Shown: piece after piece, positions 8,104 through 16,074 of the stretch
Numbering within the stretch: position 1 is the first letter of the stretch
Layout of the letters: each line of letters begins with the position of its first letter
Origin: Pirellulales bacterium
GTDB lineage: Bacteria; Planctomycetota; Planctomycetia; Pirellulales; JADZDJ01
Direction: 5' to 3'
NCBI GenBank assembly: GCA_035656635.1
Contig: DASRSD010000093.1
Location: 1-32,024, forward strand
Length of the DNA: 32,024 nucleotides
Notes under the pieces: model-generated
What the model was told of the DNA's origin: nothing
The model's input: the letters and a program-made list of their open reading frames with translations, nothing else
The model's database searches: none
Translations under genes and position numbers: made by a program

Positions 8104-9915
8104 TCAAGCTGTTTCTTGCTCTTTGAGACCCAGCTCGTTGCACATCTGTTCGCGGATTTTGAATTTTTGAATCTTGCCGGTTACAGTTTGCGGAAATTCG
8201 GTAACGAATTTCACGTAGTGCGGCACTTTATATTTGGCGAACTTCGCCCGGCAGAAATCGCGGATTTGGTCGGGAGTAATCGCAGCAGCGCTCCTCTCCG
8301 CAGACTCCGCGTCGCGGCTAAACGGTGGGATGGACGCGGAACCCGAACCAATAGCACTTTCCGCAACAAATCCGGCCTTCAATTTAATCCATGCGCATAG
8401 TTCCTCGCCGAATTTGGCGTCGGGCACGCCCACTACGGCGGCTTGCTCCACCGCCGGGTGCGTAAACAAGAACTCTTCGATTTCGCGCGGGTAAATATTC
8501 TCGCCGCCACGAATAACCATGTCTTTGATGCGGCCAGTAATTTTATAGGACCCGTTCGGCAAGCAAATCGCTAAATCCCCGGTGTGCAGCCAGCCCTCGG
8601 CGTCGATCGCCTCGGCGGTGGCCTGCGGATCGTTATAATAACCCAACATAACACAATGACCGCGAGCGCAAAGTTCGCCCGGTTGATTTTCGCCAACACT
8701 GCTGCCGGCAGAGCGCTCGCCTGTCGGCTCGCGGCTAAACGACGTTGGATTGACAATTTTCACTTCCAAACCCGGCAGCGGGCGGCCGACGGTATGGACA
8801 CGCAGTTCGAGTGGATCATCAATTCGAGTCTGCGTGATGATGGGAGAAGCTTCCGTTTGGCCATAGCCGATCGTTATCTCTCGGCACCCCAGCATATCTA
8901 CTACCGAGCGCATGGTTTCAATCGGACAAGGGCTACCCGCCATGATTCCAGTGCGCAGGGAATTAATATCTCTTCCAGCAAGAGTTGGATCATTTAATTC
9001 AGCAATAAACATGGTGGGCACCCCATACAGTGAGGTGCAGCGTTCCTGCTTAATCGCGTCGAGCGTGGCGCCAGGTTCGAACGATTCGGCCGGCACGACC
9101 ATCGCTGCGCCGTAAACCATCGACATCAATGTGCCCAACACGCAGCCGAAGCAGTGATAAAATGGCACGGGAATACAAATGCGGTCTCGTTCTGAAAGCG
9201 ATTGGCACTGGCCGCTGTAGAAAACGTTCAACAGCAGATTGCGATGACTCAGCATCGCGGCTTTTGGAAAACCAGTCGTGCCCGACGTGTATTGTATGTT
9301 GATTGGATCGGTCGGGCTAAGTTGAAACGTTACCGCGCGCACTTCTTCCAGCGGCACGGCATTTCCCAATTTCAGCATTTGTTGCCAGGTCGTAGCGGCA
9401 GGCGGCGGATTGCCTTTGATCGTAACGACCTGCCTAAGCTTGGGAAACTCAATGGACCGAAAACCGCCATGCCTTGCTGGGGCTGTGCCAGAATTTTGCA
9501 CCACCTCTGGGCAAACCTCCGCTAACATGCCTATATAGTCAGACGACTTAAAGCGATCTGTTAACACCAGGAGCACCGCATCGCTTTGCCGCAGTACGTA
9601 CTCTAATTCGTGGGCGCGATAGGCGGGATTAATGGTCACCAGCACGGCGCCAATCCGCGCGGTAGCAAATTGCAATACGATCCACTCAGGCAGATTGGTG
9701 GACCAAATCGCGACATGCTCGCCTCGATGAATGCCTAGTGCCATCAGGCCGCGCGCCGCTTGATCAACTTGTGCGGCAAATTGTTGGTAGGTCCAGCGCA
9801 GGCTGAGGAGAGGAAAAATCAGGGCATCTCTCGTCCCAAACAGATCCAAGGTGCGATCCAGCACTTCCGGGATCGTTAAGCCTTCCAACCAAGCCGATTG
9901 TGTCCCAACAGACAT
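8104..9915 (-). CDS. AMP-forming acyl-CoA synthetase, FadD-like, with two inserted repeat peptides
   Basis: The protein belongs to the ANL adenylating superfamily and would activate a fatty acid to acyl-CoA through an acyl-AMP. Visible motifs in order: the P-loop YTSGTTGFPKAAMLSH at residues 209-224, YGQTEASP at 351-358, HTGDL at 444-448, the hinge region GRIKDMVIRGGENIYP at 461-476, and the catalytic lysine in TGKIQK at K581. GGAG lies 8 bases before the ATG. At 603 residues it is about 50 longer than usual relatives. The excess sits in two places: residues about 391-408 (SFSREPTGERSAGSS) and about 516-545 (PPFSRDAESAERSAAA). Both are encoded by copies of a dispersed DNA repeat read in the same frame. 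All catalytic motifs are intact, so the enzyme is probably active. The fatty-acid chain length preference cannot be told. Confidence 0.92.
   Translation of the reverse strand: MSVGTQSAWLEGLTIPEVLDRTLDLFGTRDALIFPLLSLRWTYQQFAAQVDQAARGLMALGIHRGEHVAIWSTNLPEWIVLQFATARIGAVLVTINPAYRAHELEYVLRQSDAVLLVLTDRFKSSDYIGMLAEVCPEVVQNSGTAPARHGGFRSIEFPKLRQVVTIKGNPPPAATTWQQMLKLGNAVPLEEVRAVTFQLSPTDPINIQYTSGTTGFPKAAMLSHRNLLLNVFYSGQCQSLSERDRICIPVPFYHCFGCVLGTLMSMVYGAAMVVPAESFEPGATLDAIKQERCTSLYGVPTMFIAELNDPTLAGRDINSLRTGIMAGSPCPIETMRSVVDMLGCREITIGYGQTEASPIITQTRIDDPLELRVHTVGRPLPGLEVKIVNPTSFSREPTGERSAGSSVGENQPGELCARGHCVMLGYYNDPQATAEAIDAEGWLHTGDLAICLPNGSYKITGRIKDMVIRGGENIYPREIEEFLFTHPAVEQAAVVGVPDAKFGEELCAWIKLKAGFVAESAIGSGSASIPPFSRDAESAERSAAAITPDQIRDFCRAKFAKYKVPHYVKFVTEFPQTVTGKIQKFKIREQMCNELGLKEQETA
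8281..8324 (-). repeat. Dispersed GC-rich repeat, copy 2 (inside acyl-CoA synthetase)
   Basis: On the minus strand it begins CGTTTAGCCGCGACGCG and ends GAGAGGAGCGCT, followed by GCTGCG. It is read in frame as FSRDAESAERSAAA. In related synthetases the chain runs straight from KLKAG to an acidic D-I-R-x-F-C segment, so this copy and flanking bases account for an insertion of nearly 30 residues. Confidence 0.7.
8701..8742 (-). repeat. Dispersed GC-rich repeat, copy 3 (inside acyl-CoA synthetase)
   Basis: It shares the 13-base head CGTTTAGCCGCGA with copy 2 and the tail GAGCGCT, with a shortened middle. It is read in the same frame as copy 2, giving FSREPTGERSAG. The stretch GCCGACAG, nine bases, CTGCCGGC forms an imperfect hairpin with 7 of 8 pairs and an AGCGCT palindrome in the loop. 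It falls in a loop between the KIVNP and QPGELCARG motifs. Confidence 0.6.
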
Positions 9916-10057
9916 GGCAGAAACTCCGCGAACTCAATTTTAGAACGCGGGCTTAAGAAAACACTTACGAAATTAGCATTCCCTGTCATTCTATCTGATT
10001 CTGCGGGCATTGCTTCAGCACTTCATGTTCCCGAAAGCAGATCGGAATCAAATCGTG

Positions 10058-11194
10058 TCATTCTAGCAGGGGTTCACCCATCCACATTGCCAGCGGAATA
10101 AAAATCAGTAGTGGAAGCCAAGCAGCGAGTGCCGGACTGATTAAGTAACTGGAACCCAGGTACTGACAGGCATAAACAACCACATAAAATCCCACGACCA
10201 ACGACACGCATAACCCAATCGAGAAAAAAACATTCCGACTATATCGCGATAGCAGCAACGGCAAGCCCAAAAACAATAGCACCACGTCTAATCCTGGCTG
10301 TACCATGCGGGCATGAACCGCTACCCGTACATCGGAGCCAAAATTCAAACTCGGGTTGTGTAGGCCTGCCACCAACTCAGGCAGTGAAGCGTTACGTCGC
10401 CAATCGTCGGCGTTCGCTAGATATTCGAAAGTTATGTCACTAACGACAAAGCATTCGTCCGGGGCCAGCCACGGATAATCGTGCGGCGTAAGGAGCACTG
10501 GCTCTCCATTCAGGCTAAGTGTTGGTTTGGATGCAATTTGCTTTGGCAGCGTTACGCCCTTGAGCAAATACCCATTAGCATGTTGCATGTTATGCGGCTG
10601 ATATAGCGCTTTGCCAGCGACCAACTGCTTTCCATAGACATCCAGATCGGTCGGTAATGCGAATGACGGTTTTTCGACACGCTGCTCTTTGGCAATGGTT
10701 TGCTTACCCCGCAAGATGATGTCTGTTTTGTTGTCGGTGCGCGGAGTCATTTCGTGCGCAGCTTCTCCGCCTAGGTCTTGCGCCTGACCGGTTCTTAAAT
10801 GGTCGCGGATGGCCGGGATGACAATTTCTCGATTTACAGCCGCTAAAGTGGCTAACACGATCACCGCAATGACTACGGGCTTAATAATCCGCCATTTGCG
10901 AATCCCGGCGGCCTGTAGCGCAATCATTTCATTGTAGCGCTGAAACATGGCGATTGTGAACATCGCGGAAATTAATGTTAGGATGCCGCTCGTACGATCA
11001 AAGAAGCCAATAGTTTGATAACCGTAGTATTTGGCGATGATGGCCAAAAGATTACCGTGGTCGCCGGCAAATCGCATGAAACTGTCGAGCTGGCCAAAAA
11101 TATCGATGACAATATACAGACCGGTCAAACTGCAAAAACAAATCAGAAAATTTTTCAGAAACTGCCGTAATAAATAGCTATCGAGAATTCGCAT
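10058..11194 (-). CDS. LptF/LptG-type permease (YjgP/YjgQ family)
   Basis: The family supplies the membrane subunits of the Lpt system, which extracts lipopolysaccharide from the inner membrane and passes it towards the outer membrane. The frame is open further upstream (to 11452), but the family-like sequence begins at the ATG at 11194 with MRILDSYLLRQFLKNF, and this gives 378 residues, close to the usual length. The start of membrane helix 1 (FLICFCSLTGLYIVID), the FFDRTSGILTLISAMFTIAMF region and the hallmark MIALQAAGIRKWRI are all present, followed by a large periplasmic domain and three C-terminal helices ending LLIFIPLAMWMGEP. No Shine-Dalgarno sequence is visible. Usually LptF and LptG are encoded as a pair; only one is here, so the partner must be elsewhere. 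I cannot tell F from G. Confidence 0.85.
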   Translation of the reverse strand: MRILDSYLLRQFLKNFLICFCSLTGLYIVIDIFGQLDSFMRFAGDHGNLLAIIAKYYGYQTIGFFDRTSGILTLISAMFTIAMFQRYNEMIALQAAGIRKWRIIKPVVIAVIVLATLAAVNREIVIPAIRDHLRTGQAQDLGGEAAHEMTPRTDNKTDIILRGKQTIAKEQRVEKPSFALPTDLDVYGKQLVAGKALYQPHNMQHANGYLLKGVTLPKQIASKPTLSLNGEPVLLTPHDYPWLAPDECFVVSDITFEYLANADDWRRNASLPELVAGLHNPSLNFGSDVRVAVHARMVQPGLDVVLLFLGLPLLLSRYSRNVFFSIGLCVSLVVGFYVVVYACQYLGSSYLISPALAAWLPLLIFIPLAMWMGEPLLE

Positions 11195-11412
11195 GGCCGG
11201 AGAATTGCGGATTGATGCGGTATCTGGGGAATCGCACTGTTTAGCGGAATAACCCCTAGACCGAGCCACGTCAAGAGCGATCAATCGCAGCGTTGTGATT
11301 GCCAACCATTTCGCTGGGAGTATGATGTCGGCCGGTGCATTTTTTTCAGGAAGCGTTAAATCAACATGCCGATATGCTCCTTGCTGATGATCATGTTTTG
11401 TTGAGTTGATGC

Positions 11413-12234
11413 ATGATGAAATCACCAAGCATTTTTGCTCGATCAAGGGCATCGTTTCGAGACAATTGGCAGCGTGGCGTGTCGCTTACCTGCAAAGCGC
11501 TGGCGGATGTGGTCTTTCCGCCCACGTGTGCCTGGTGTCGCAGTCAACTGCTCCAACTGGACCCCAATCAGCAGTTGGACTGCGTTGGCTTGTGTCCTGA
11601 TTGCAAACAACAATTGGCGCCTCCAGTGGCCGGTTGGTGTGCGCGATGCGGCGCACCGGCGGATGGCATATCTGGAGAAACAGATGGTTGCGGGCATTGC
11701 GCTGGGCAACATTTTCCGTGGGAGCGCGTCGTGGCACTTGGCCGTTATTATGGCGAGTTGAGCCAGGCAATTGTGTGTTGCAAAAAACCGCACACCGAGC
11801 CGCTGAACTTTGCCTTGGCAAAAATATTATTCCAAGAGCGTTTTGCAGACTTGCAGCAATTCGGGGCGCAAGTAGTTGTACCCATCCCAATGCATTGGAT
11901 GCGACGAGCGCGACGCAGAGCAAACAGTCCAGATTTATTGGCAGAAACTTTGGCAAGGAAAATGAATTTGCCATTGCAGATTCATGCATTGTCACGGTCA
12001 CGTCTGACCCGGCTGCAAGTGGAAGTACAGCCGGCGGAACGCTATACTCGTCAACGAAAGTCATTTCGTGTTAGACGCAAACGAGGCGTTGAGGGTCGCC
12101 GAGTTCTCCTGGTAGACGATGTGCTCACGACTGGCTCGACGGCTGCCGAAGCTGCCCACGCCTTGTTGGGGGCAGGCGCCACGGCTGTGGCCGTGGCCGT
12201 AGTGGCGCGTGGAATTGGAAATGATTTTCTGTAA
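11413..12234 (+). CDS. comF: ComF-family phosphoribosyltransferase-like protein
   Basis: The protein has the two-part ComF layout. The N-terminal 100 residues carry four CXXC or similar pairs (CAWC at 39-42, CPDC at 61-64, CARC at 76-79, CGHC at 93-96), expected to bind zinc. The C-terminal part is a type I phosphoribosyltransferase fold with the PRPP-binding loop VLLVDDVLTTGST at 231-243, preceded by VVPIPMHWMRRARRRANS. ComF proteins act in DNA uptake in naturally competent bacteria, though most homologues have no proven role. Two ATG codons stand together at 11413 and 11416; either could be used. The gene starts a plus-strand run with DUF502, hemC and an MFS gene and is divergent from the LptF/G-type gene, with about 218 bases between starts. 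Confidence 0.88.
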   Translation: MMKSPSIFARSRASFRDNWQRGVSLTCKALADVVFPPTCAWCRSQLLQLDPNQQLDCVGLCPDCKQQLAPPVAGWCARCGAPADGISGETDGCGHCAGQHFPWERVVALGRYYGELSQAIVCCKKPHTEPLNFALAKILFQERFADLQQFGAQVVVPIPMHWMRRARRRANSPDLLAETLARKMNLPLQIHALSRSRLTRLQVEVQPAERYTRQRKSFRVRRKRGVEGRRVLLVDDVLTTGSTAAEAAHALLGAGATAVAVAVVARGIGNDFL

Positions 12235-12280
12235 AAAACGAATTCGCAATTGACTGCGTTTTGCCAATTTTCTTTTCATT

Positions 12281-13189
12281 ATGCCTGTCGATACTCATAC
12301 TGCTCGCCGAGTTCGCCCGAAATCTCGCATGCTGCGCGGTGTGTTGTTGCGCGGTTTATCGCTATTGTTGCCACCGATTCTGACAATCGTGATCCTGTTG
12401 TGGGTCGTCAACACGGTAGAAAGCTATGTATTGCTTCCTGTCAAACTATCGGCAAGAGAGGTACTCGTCTGGGCAATGGCCGATATTCGAGAGGCGCCGC
12501 CCGGAACAATCTCGAATCAGACCACCATGCAGTTTGAGGGGCAAGCCTATACTCGACTTTCCAGCGGAGAGTATGTTCCCTCTATGGTTGTTGATTGGCT
12601 GCGTCGAAATCTACCCGGCGAGCCGCTGCCCGCGACGGGCGAGGCAGTATACCGTGAATATGTGGAAGCGAGGCATTTACAGCCGCAAATTGTAATACCC
12701 GTTTTCTTATGCGTGTTTGTATTGCTGTTGTACCTATTGGGAAAGTTTTTGGCGAAGGAAATTGGAGGCTTGTTTGACTGGGGCATTTTGCACTTACCCA
12801 TCGTGCGCAAAGTTTATACTGCCGTAAAGCAAGTCACCGATTTTGTATTTGGCGAGAACCTTGGCGATAACTTTCCTGCATATTACAGACGCGTAGTAGC
12901 CATCGAATACCCGCGCCCGGGCTTGTGGAGCATAGGGCTGGTAATGGGTGAGGCTGTAAATGATGTCAGCACGGTCGTGAAAGAGCCGTGTGTGACGGTT
13001 ATGTTGCCTACTTCGCCGGCACTATTTACCGTGAAGCCGGTAATGATTGCGCAAAGCAAAACCCACAACATTAACATGACGATTGACCAGGCTTTGCAGT
13101 TCGTCATCAGTTGTGGCGTCGTGTTGCCAAACCATCAGCTTTCGCTCAACACAGCGAATACAAATGACCCGTCGAAACGAACTCAATAA
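12281..13189 (+). CDS. DUF502-family membrane protein
   Basis: This 302-residue protein has two predicted membrane helices: LRGLSLLLPPILTIVILLWVV near residues 23-43 and IVIPVFLCVFVLLLYLLGKF near 136-155. After the second come the DUF502 signatures: HLPIVRKVYTAVKQVTDFVF, VAIEYPRPGLWSIGLVMGEA, VTVMLPTSPALFTVKP and the C-terminal FVISCGVVLP. The usual P-x-T-P-x-P-T-S-G loop reads LPTSPALFT here, a mild departure. A loop of about 90 residues between the helices is longer than I expect for the family and would lie in the periplasm. DUF502 proteins have no established function. It starts 46 bases after comF and ends 18 bases before hemC, consistent with a shared transcript. Confidence 0.85.
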   Translation: MPVDTHTARRVRPKSRMLRGVLLRGLSLLLPPILTIVILLWVVNTVESYVLLPVKLSAREVLVWAMADIREAPPGTISNQTTMQFEGQAYTRLSSGEYVPSMVVDWLRRNLPGEPLPATGEAVYREYVEARHLQPQIVIPVFLCVFVLLLYLLGKFLAKEIGGLFDWGILHLPIVRKVYTAVKQVTDFVFGENLGDNFPAYYRRVVAIEYPRPGLWSIGLVMGEAVNDVSTVVKEPCVTVMLPTSPALFTVKPVMIAQSKTHNINMTIDQALQFVISCGVVLPNHQLSLNTANTNDPSKRTQ

Positions 13190-13207
13190 GTCCTTCTTGG
13201 AATCGTC

Positions 13208-14137
13208 ATGACTAAACCAATTCGCATTGGGACCCGAGCAAGTACGCTGGCATTGTGGCAAGCGAATTGGGTAGCAATGCGATTGGGAGAAATTGGAAAA
13301 AAATGCAGCGTTGTTACCATTAACACGCACGCGGACCAACAACCCAACGTTTCACTCGAATCGTTTGGCGTGCCGGGAGTTTTCACCAAAGAGCTGCAAA
13401 AATGGCTGCTGGATGGGCGGATCGACGTGGCCGTTCATAGTCTTAAGGATTTACCAACTGACGTGGTCAAGGGACTAAGTCTGGCCGCTGTGCCGCAACG
13501 GGAGTCGGCCTTCGACGTGTTGATTAGTCGAGAGGGGCAGAAACTTGGCAAATTGCCGCCGGGCGCCAAGGTAGGCACTGGCAGTTTACGGAGGCAAAGC
13601 CAATTACTTCATGCCCGATCCAACCTGCAAATGGTACAAATCCGCGGCAATGTCGATACACGGTTACAAAAATTACGGGCCGGTTTGTACGATGCGTTGA
13701 TACTGGCGGAAGCAGGCTTGAAAAGGTTAGATTTAGCGTGGCAAATTACTGAAGTTTTAACACCGCCATTGATGCTGCCTGCCATTGGGCAAGGTGCCTT
13801 GGGACTGGAAACACGGTCGGGCGACCAAGCAGCGCAGGAGAGTGTGGCTGAAATCGACGATCCAGCAGCACACCAGTCGGTATTGGCGGAACGCACATTA
13901 CTGGCAACCTTACGAGGCGGCTGCTTAGCGCCTGTCGGCGCTTGGGGAAGAATTGAGGACGATGGACGATTGCATTTGTCAGCCTGTGTTCTCAGCGCAA
14001 ATGGAAGAACCCGTCTATCGGCCGATCTATTGGGTAATTCTGCCGACGCAGTTCAAATTGGTCGCCAAGCGGCCGAGGAATTATTGGCCGCCGGCGCGGG
14101 TAAATTGATCGAGGAATCGCGAATAAAACACAAGTAG
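13208..14137 (+). CDS. hemC: Hydroxymethylbilane synthase (porphobilinogen deaminase)
   Basis: HemC polymerises four porphobilinogen molecules to hydroxymethylbilane in haem synthesis. The 309-residue protein starts MTKPIRIGTRASTLALWQAN, contains the HSLKDLPT motif with the catalytic aspartate (D81), the arginine-rich substrate site TGSLRRQSQ, IRGNVDTRLQKL, GQGALGLETR, and the ERTLLATLRGGCLAPVGA motif whose cysteine (C239) carries the dipyrromethane cofactor. All key residues are present, so an active enzyme is expected. It follows the DUF502 gene by 18 bases and is probably cotranscribed with it. No other haem gene lies in this window. Confidence 0.96.
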   Translation: MTKPIRIGTRASTLALWQANWVAMRLGEIGKKCSVVTINTHADQQPNVSLESFGVPGVFTKELQKWLLDGRIDVAVHSLKDLPTDVVKGLSLAAVPQRESAFDVLISREGQKLGKLPPGAKVGTGSLRRQSQLLHARSNLQMVQIRGNVDTRLQKLRAGLYDALILAEAGLKRLDLAWQITEVLTPPLMLPAIGQGALGLETRSGDQAAQESVAEIDDPAAHQSVLAERTLLATLRGGCLAPVGAWGRIEDDGRLHLSACVLSANGRTRLSADLLGNSADAVQIGRQAAEELLAAGAGKLIEESRIKHK

Positions 14138-14220
14138 TTGGAAAATAGTTGGCGGATTCGCGGCGCGGTTTGCGACTAGCTAGTAGATACTTGTGTTTTT
14201 GACGCTGATTTCTAATTCGT

Positions 14221-15582
14221 ATGTCGGATCGTCCGACACCCATTGAGCGTCGCCGGGCACTTCGATTGGGATTGGTCAACGCAGTGATCAACTCCATGGG
14301 GTACGCCCTCACAACGGGCGCTATTGTCACGTATTTGGCACAGGATTTGGGAGCTAGAGGCCGGGTGCTGAGCCTGCTGTTGGCCGTGCCTTCGCTGGCG
14401 GGGCTGTTGCGATTGCTTACTCCTGCAATTATCTCTCGTGTGGGGAGCACCAAACGTACCTGCGTGGCAGCCCTAGGTCTTGGGTATACAACCCTGTTGG
14501 GATTGCCGCTCGTGGGTTGGTTATCGCCACAGATGACGCCAGGCGTGGCGCTTGCCTTATTGGTTATCGTGGTCTGCAGTTACCAATTGCTTGATTTCAT
14601 TGGCTATGTCGCGCTGTGGTCGTGGTTTGCAGAACTTGTGCCATTGCGGGTTCGCGGAAATTACTTTGGCTGGCGACAAATGCTGCAACTGCTGGTGAGC
14701 ATTCCCATTGCTCTAGCTGCTGGTTATTTTGCTGACCATTGGAGTGCGACGTATAAGGTCATGCCGAGCATAAAATTGCTTGGTTATGCAATTCCCAATG
14801 CAATCGGTGCAGTTTGCATGTTGGCATCACTGGTGCCACTTTGCTTAATGCCGGACGCAGGTGATGTTCCACCACCCGCTGGAATTCCGTGGCGCGCCAT
14901 GTTGGCTCCGTTCCGGCAATGGCGTTTCCGCCGGCTACTTTTGTTTCGGGCATGGCTTTCCATTGCCAATGGGATTTCGCAAACCGCCGATCAGATATTT
15001 CCGAAAAGCGTGTTGAAGCTGGGACTGGGCGATCTGGCCATCATGCGAAATGTGATGCAGATAGGACAAATCGGCGTATCGCGTTGGGCCGGACCGTTCA
15101 GCGATCGTTATGGCAACCGCCCCGTTTTGGTCGCTTGCCAATGCTTGGTGGCAGTAGCGATGATTTTCTACATGGTATCGACGCCAATCCACGCCTGGCT
15201 GCTCTTGGGCGCTTGGATCCTGTGGTCGTTTTATGCAGGGCATAATATCTGCTTACCCAATTTAGCTTTGAAGTTGGCGTCGGCGCGAGAAAAATCGCCT
15301 TATGTTGCGGCACACGATGCCTTAGCCAGCTTTTGTTATGCTGGCGCTACAGTGGCAGGGGGTTTTCTGTTCGACTGGCTTAATGACACCGAGCTTTTAT
15401 CCCGGTGGGGGTGGGTTGGCAGCCATCCCTACGTGGCAATTTTCGCTTTAGCGCTTGTTCTCCGCCTGCTAGCCGTGCAGCTGGCAGCGGCAATTGTCGA
15501 ACCAGGCGCGTGGCGGTGGCGAGAAATTCTTAAATCCAGAATGAATCGCCGCCAAAGCAACCTGATCGTCGCACAAGAATAG
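14221..15582 (+). CDS. Major facilitator superfamily transporter
   Basis: A 453-residue protein with about 11-12 hydrophobic helices. An MFS motif A variant (RWAGPFSDRYGNRPVL) lies in the second half, between the sixth and later helices, and a WFAELVPLRVRGNYFGWR loop follows the fourth or fifth helix. In relatives that have this loop the proteins are usually annotated as MFS transporters of unknown substrate. The C-terminus ends in a basic cytoplasmic tail. It follows hemC by 83 bases, so cotranscription is possible, but nothing indicates haem-precursor transport. The substrate is unknown. Confidence 0.85.
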   Translation: MSDRPTPIERRRALRLGLVNAVINSMGYALTTGAIVTYLAQDLGARGRVLSLLLAVPSLAGLLRLLTPAIISRVGSTKRTCVAALGLGYTTLLGLPLVGWLSPQMTPGVALALLVIVVCSYQLLDFIGYVALWSWFAELVPLRVRGNYFGWRQMLQLLVSIPIALAAGYFADHWSATYKVMPSIKLLGYAIPNAIGAVCMLASLVPLCLMPDAGDVPPPAGIPWRAMLAPFRQWRFRRLLLFRAWLSIANGISQTADQIFPKSVLKLGLGDLAIMRNVMQIGQIGVSRWAGPFSDRYGNRPVLVACQCLVAVAMIFYMVSTPIHAWLLLGAWILWSFYAGHNICLPNLALKLASAREKSPYVAAHDALASFCYAGATVAGGFLFDWLNDTELLSRWGWVGSHPYVAIFALALVLRLLAVQLAAAIVEPGAWRWREILKSRMNRRQSNLIVAQE

Positions 15583-15612
15583 GTAAGTGTGCTTTACCGT
15601 AGAATTCTATTA

Positions 15613-15724
15613 GTGCGACCATTGATTGCACAAAAGCCGAAACAGGCCGCTTGCAGGTTCGCTTCGGCCTAATTAAGATCATAGGCGCGGTCGCACAGCG
15701 GCTAATCATTTTTTGTGCGATTGA
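15613..15724. ncRNA. Candidate structured RNA or inverted-repeat element
   Basis: Three sets of complementary arms lie in 112 bases. GTGCGACC (15613-15620) pairs perfectly with GGTCGCAC (15689-15696). The arm 15622-15635, which includes ATTGCACAAAA, pairs with 15711-15724, which includes TTTTGTGCGAT, over 14 positions if G-U pairs are allowed. Between them GCCGAA (15636-15641) pairs with TTCGGC (15663-15668), or alternatively AGGCCG with CGGCCT. The first two helices cross, so they form either a pseudoknot-like fold or two mutually exclusive states. The element lies in a long gap between the MFS gene and the XRE-type regulator. It does not look like a simple terminator because the T-run (15709-15714) is not directly behind a stem. 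A small mobile inverted-repeat element is the main alternative. Confidence 0.4.
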
Positions 15725-15850
15725 AGTGAAGGTAATGGGCTGGAGCCGTTCGGCATCTTAGGGCAAGCTTTGGGCGACACTCGTTGCTGCAAAGTCGTGC
15801 TGGCGGCCAACGGGACAACTCTAAGGACGGATCATTGCAACTTGAGCGCG

Positions 15851-15873
15851 CGCAAGCAGGGCTGATGCTTGCG
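15851..15873. other. Perfect 8-bp hairpin upstream of the XRE-type gene
   Basis: CGCAAGCA, a 7-base loop and TGCTTGCG form a perfect stem. No T-run follows on either strand, so it is not an obvious terminator. As a symmetric site about 200 bases upstream of a DNA-binding protein gene it could be an operator or part of a leader, but this is speculation. The rest of 15583-16074 beyond this and the structured element shows no gene. Confidence 0.3.
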
Positions 15874-16074
15874 GGCGATTGGACAAAACGTTATACGCGC
15901 AGTAGTGTGATTACATTACTTTAGAAGATAGTGGCAAGGGGAGCGGTCGCCAAGCATTCGTGGGCCGACGAATGCGTTGGAATTAAGTTGCAGGAGAGAC
16001 GAATTCACGCGCGGCGATTGGCGGTGATCGTTCTTCTCCGTTCTTTCTCATCATTGATTGACACCCAGGAGCTA

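Noticed and set aside
9430-9500. Possible third inserted peptide in the acyl-CoA synthetase (SGTAPARHGGF)
   Set aside because: The segment is only a few residues longer than in relatives as I remember them, and its DNA does not match the three repeat copies.
11195-11452. N-terminal extension of the LptF/LptG-type protein by 86 residues
   Set aside because: The extension has no membrane or family-like sequence. The internal ATG at 11194 starts exactly at the conserved N-terminus, and the extension would overlap the start of comF on the other strand.
15644-15714. Rho-independent terminator of the MFS transporter gene
   Set aside because: The stems are not directly followed by the T-run at 15709-15714, so the canonical hairpin-plus-T layout is missing.
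15931-16074. N-terminal extension of the XRE-type regulator by 48 residues
   Set aside because: It begins with GTG, shows no pattern, and the AGGAG at 16067-16071 supports a start at 16075 or 16084.
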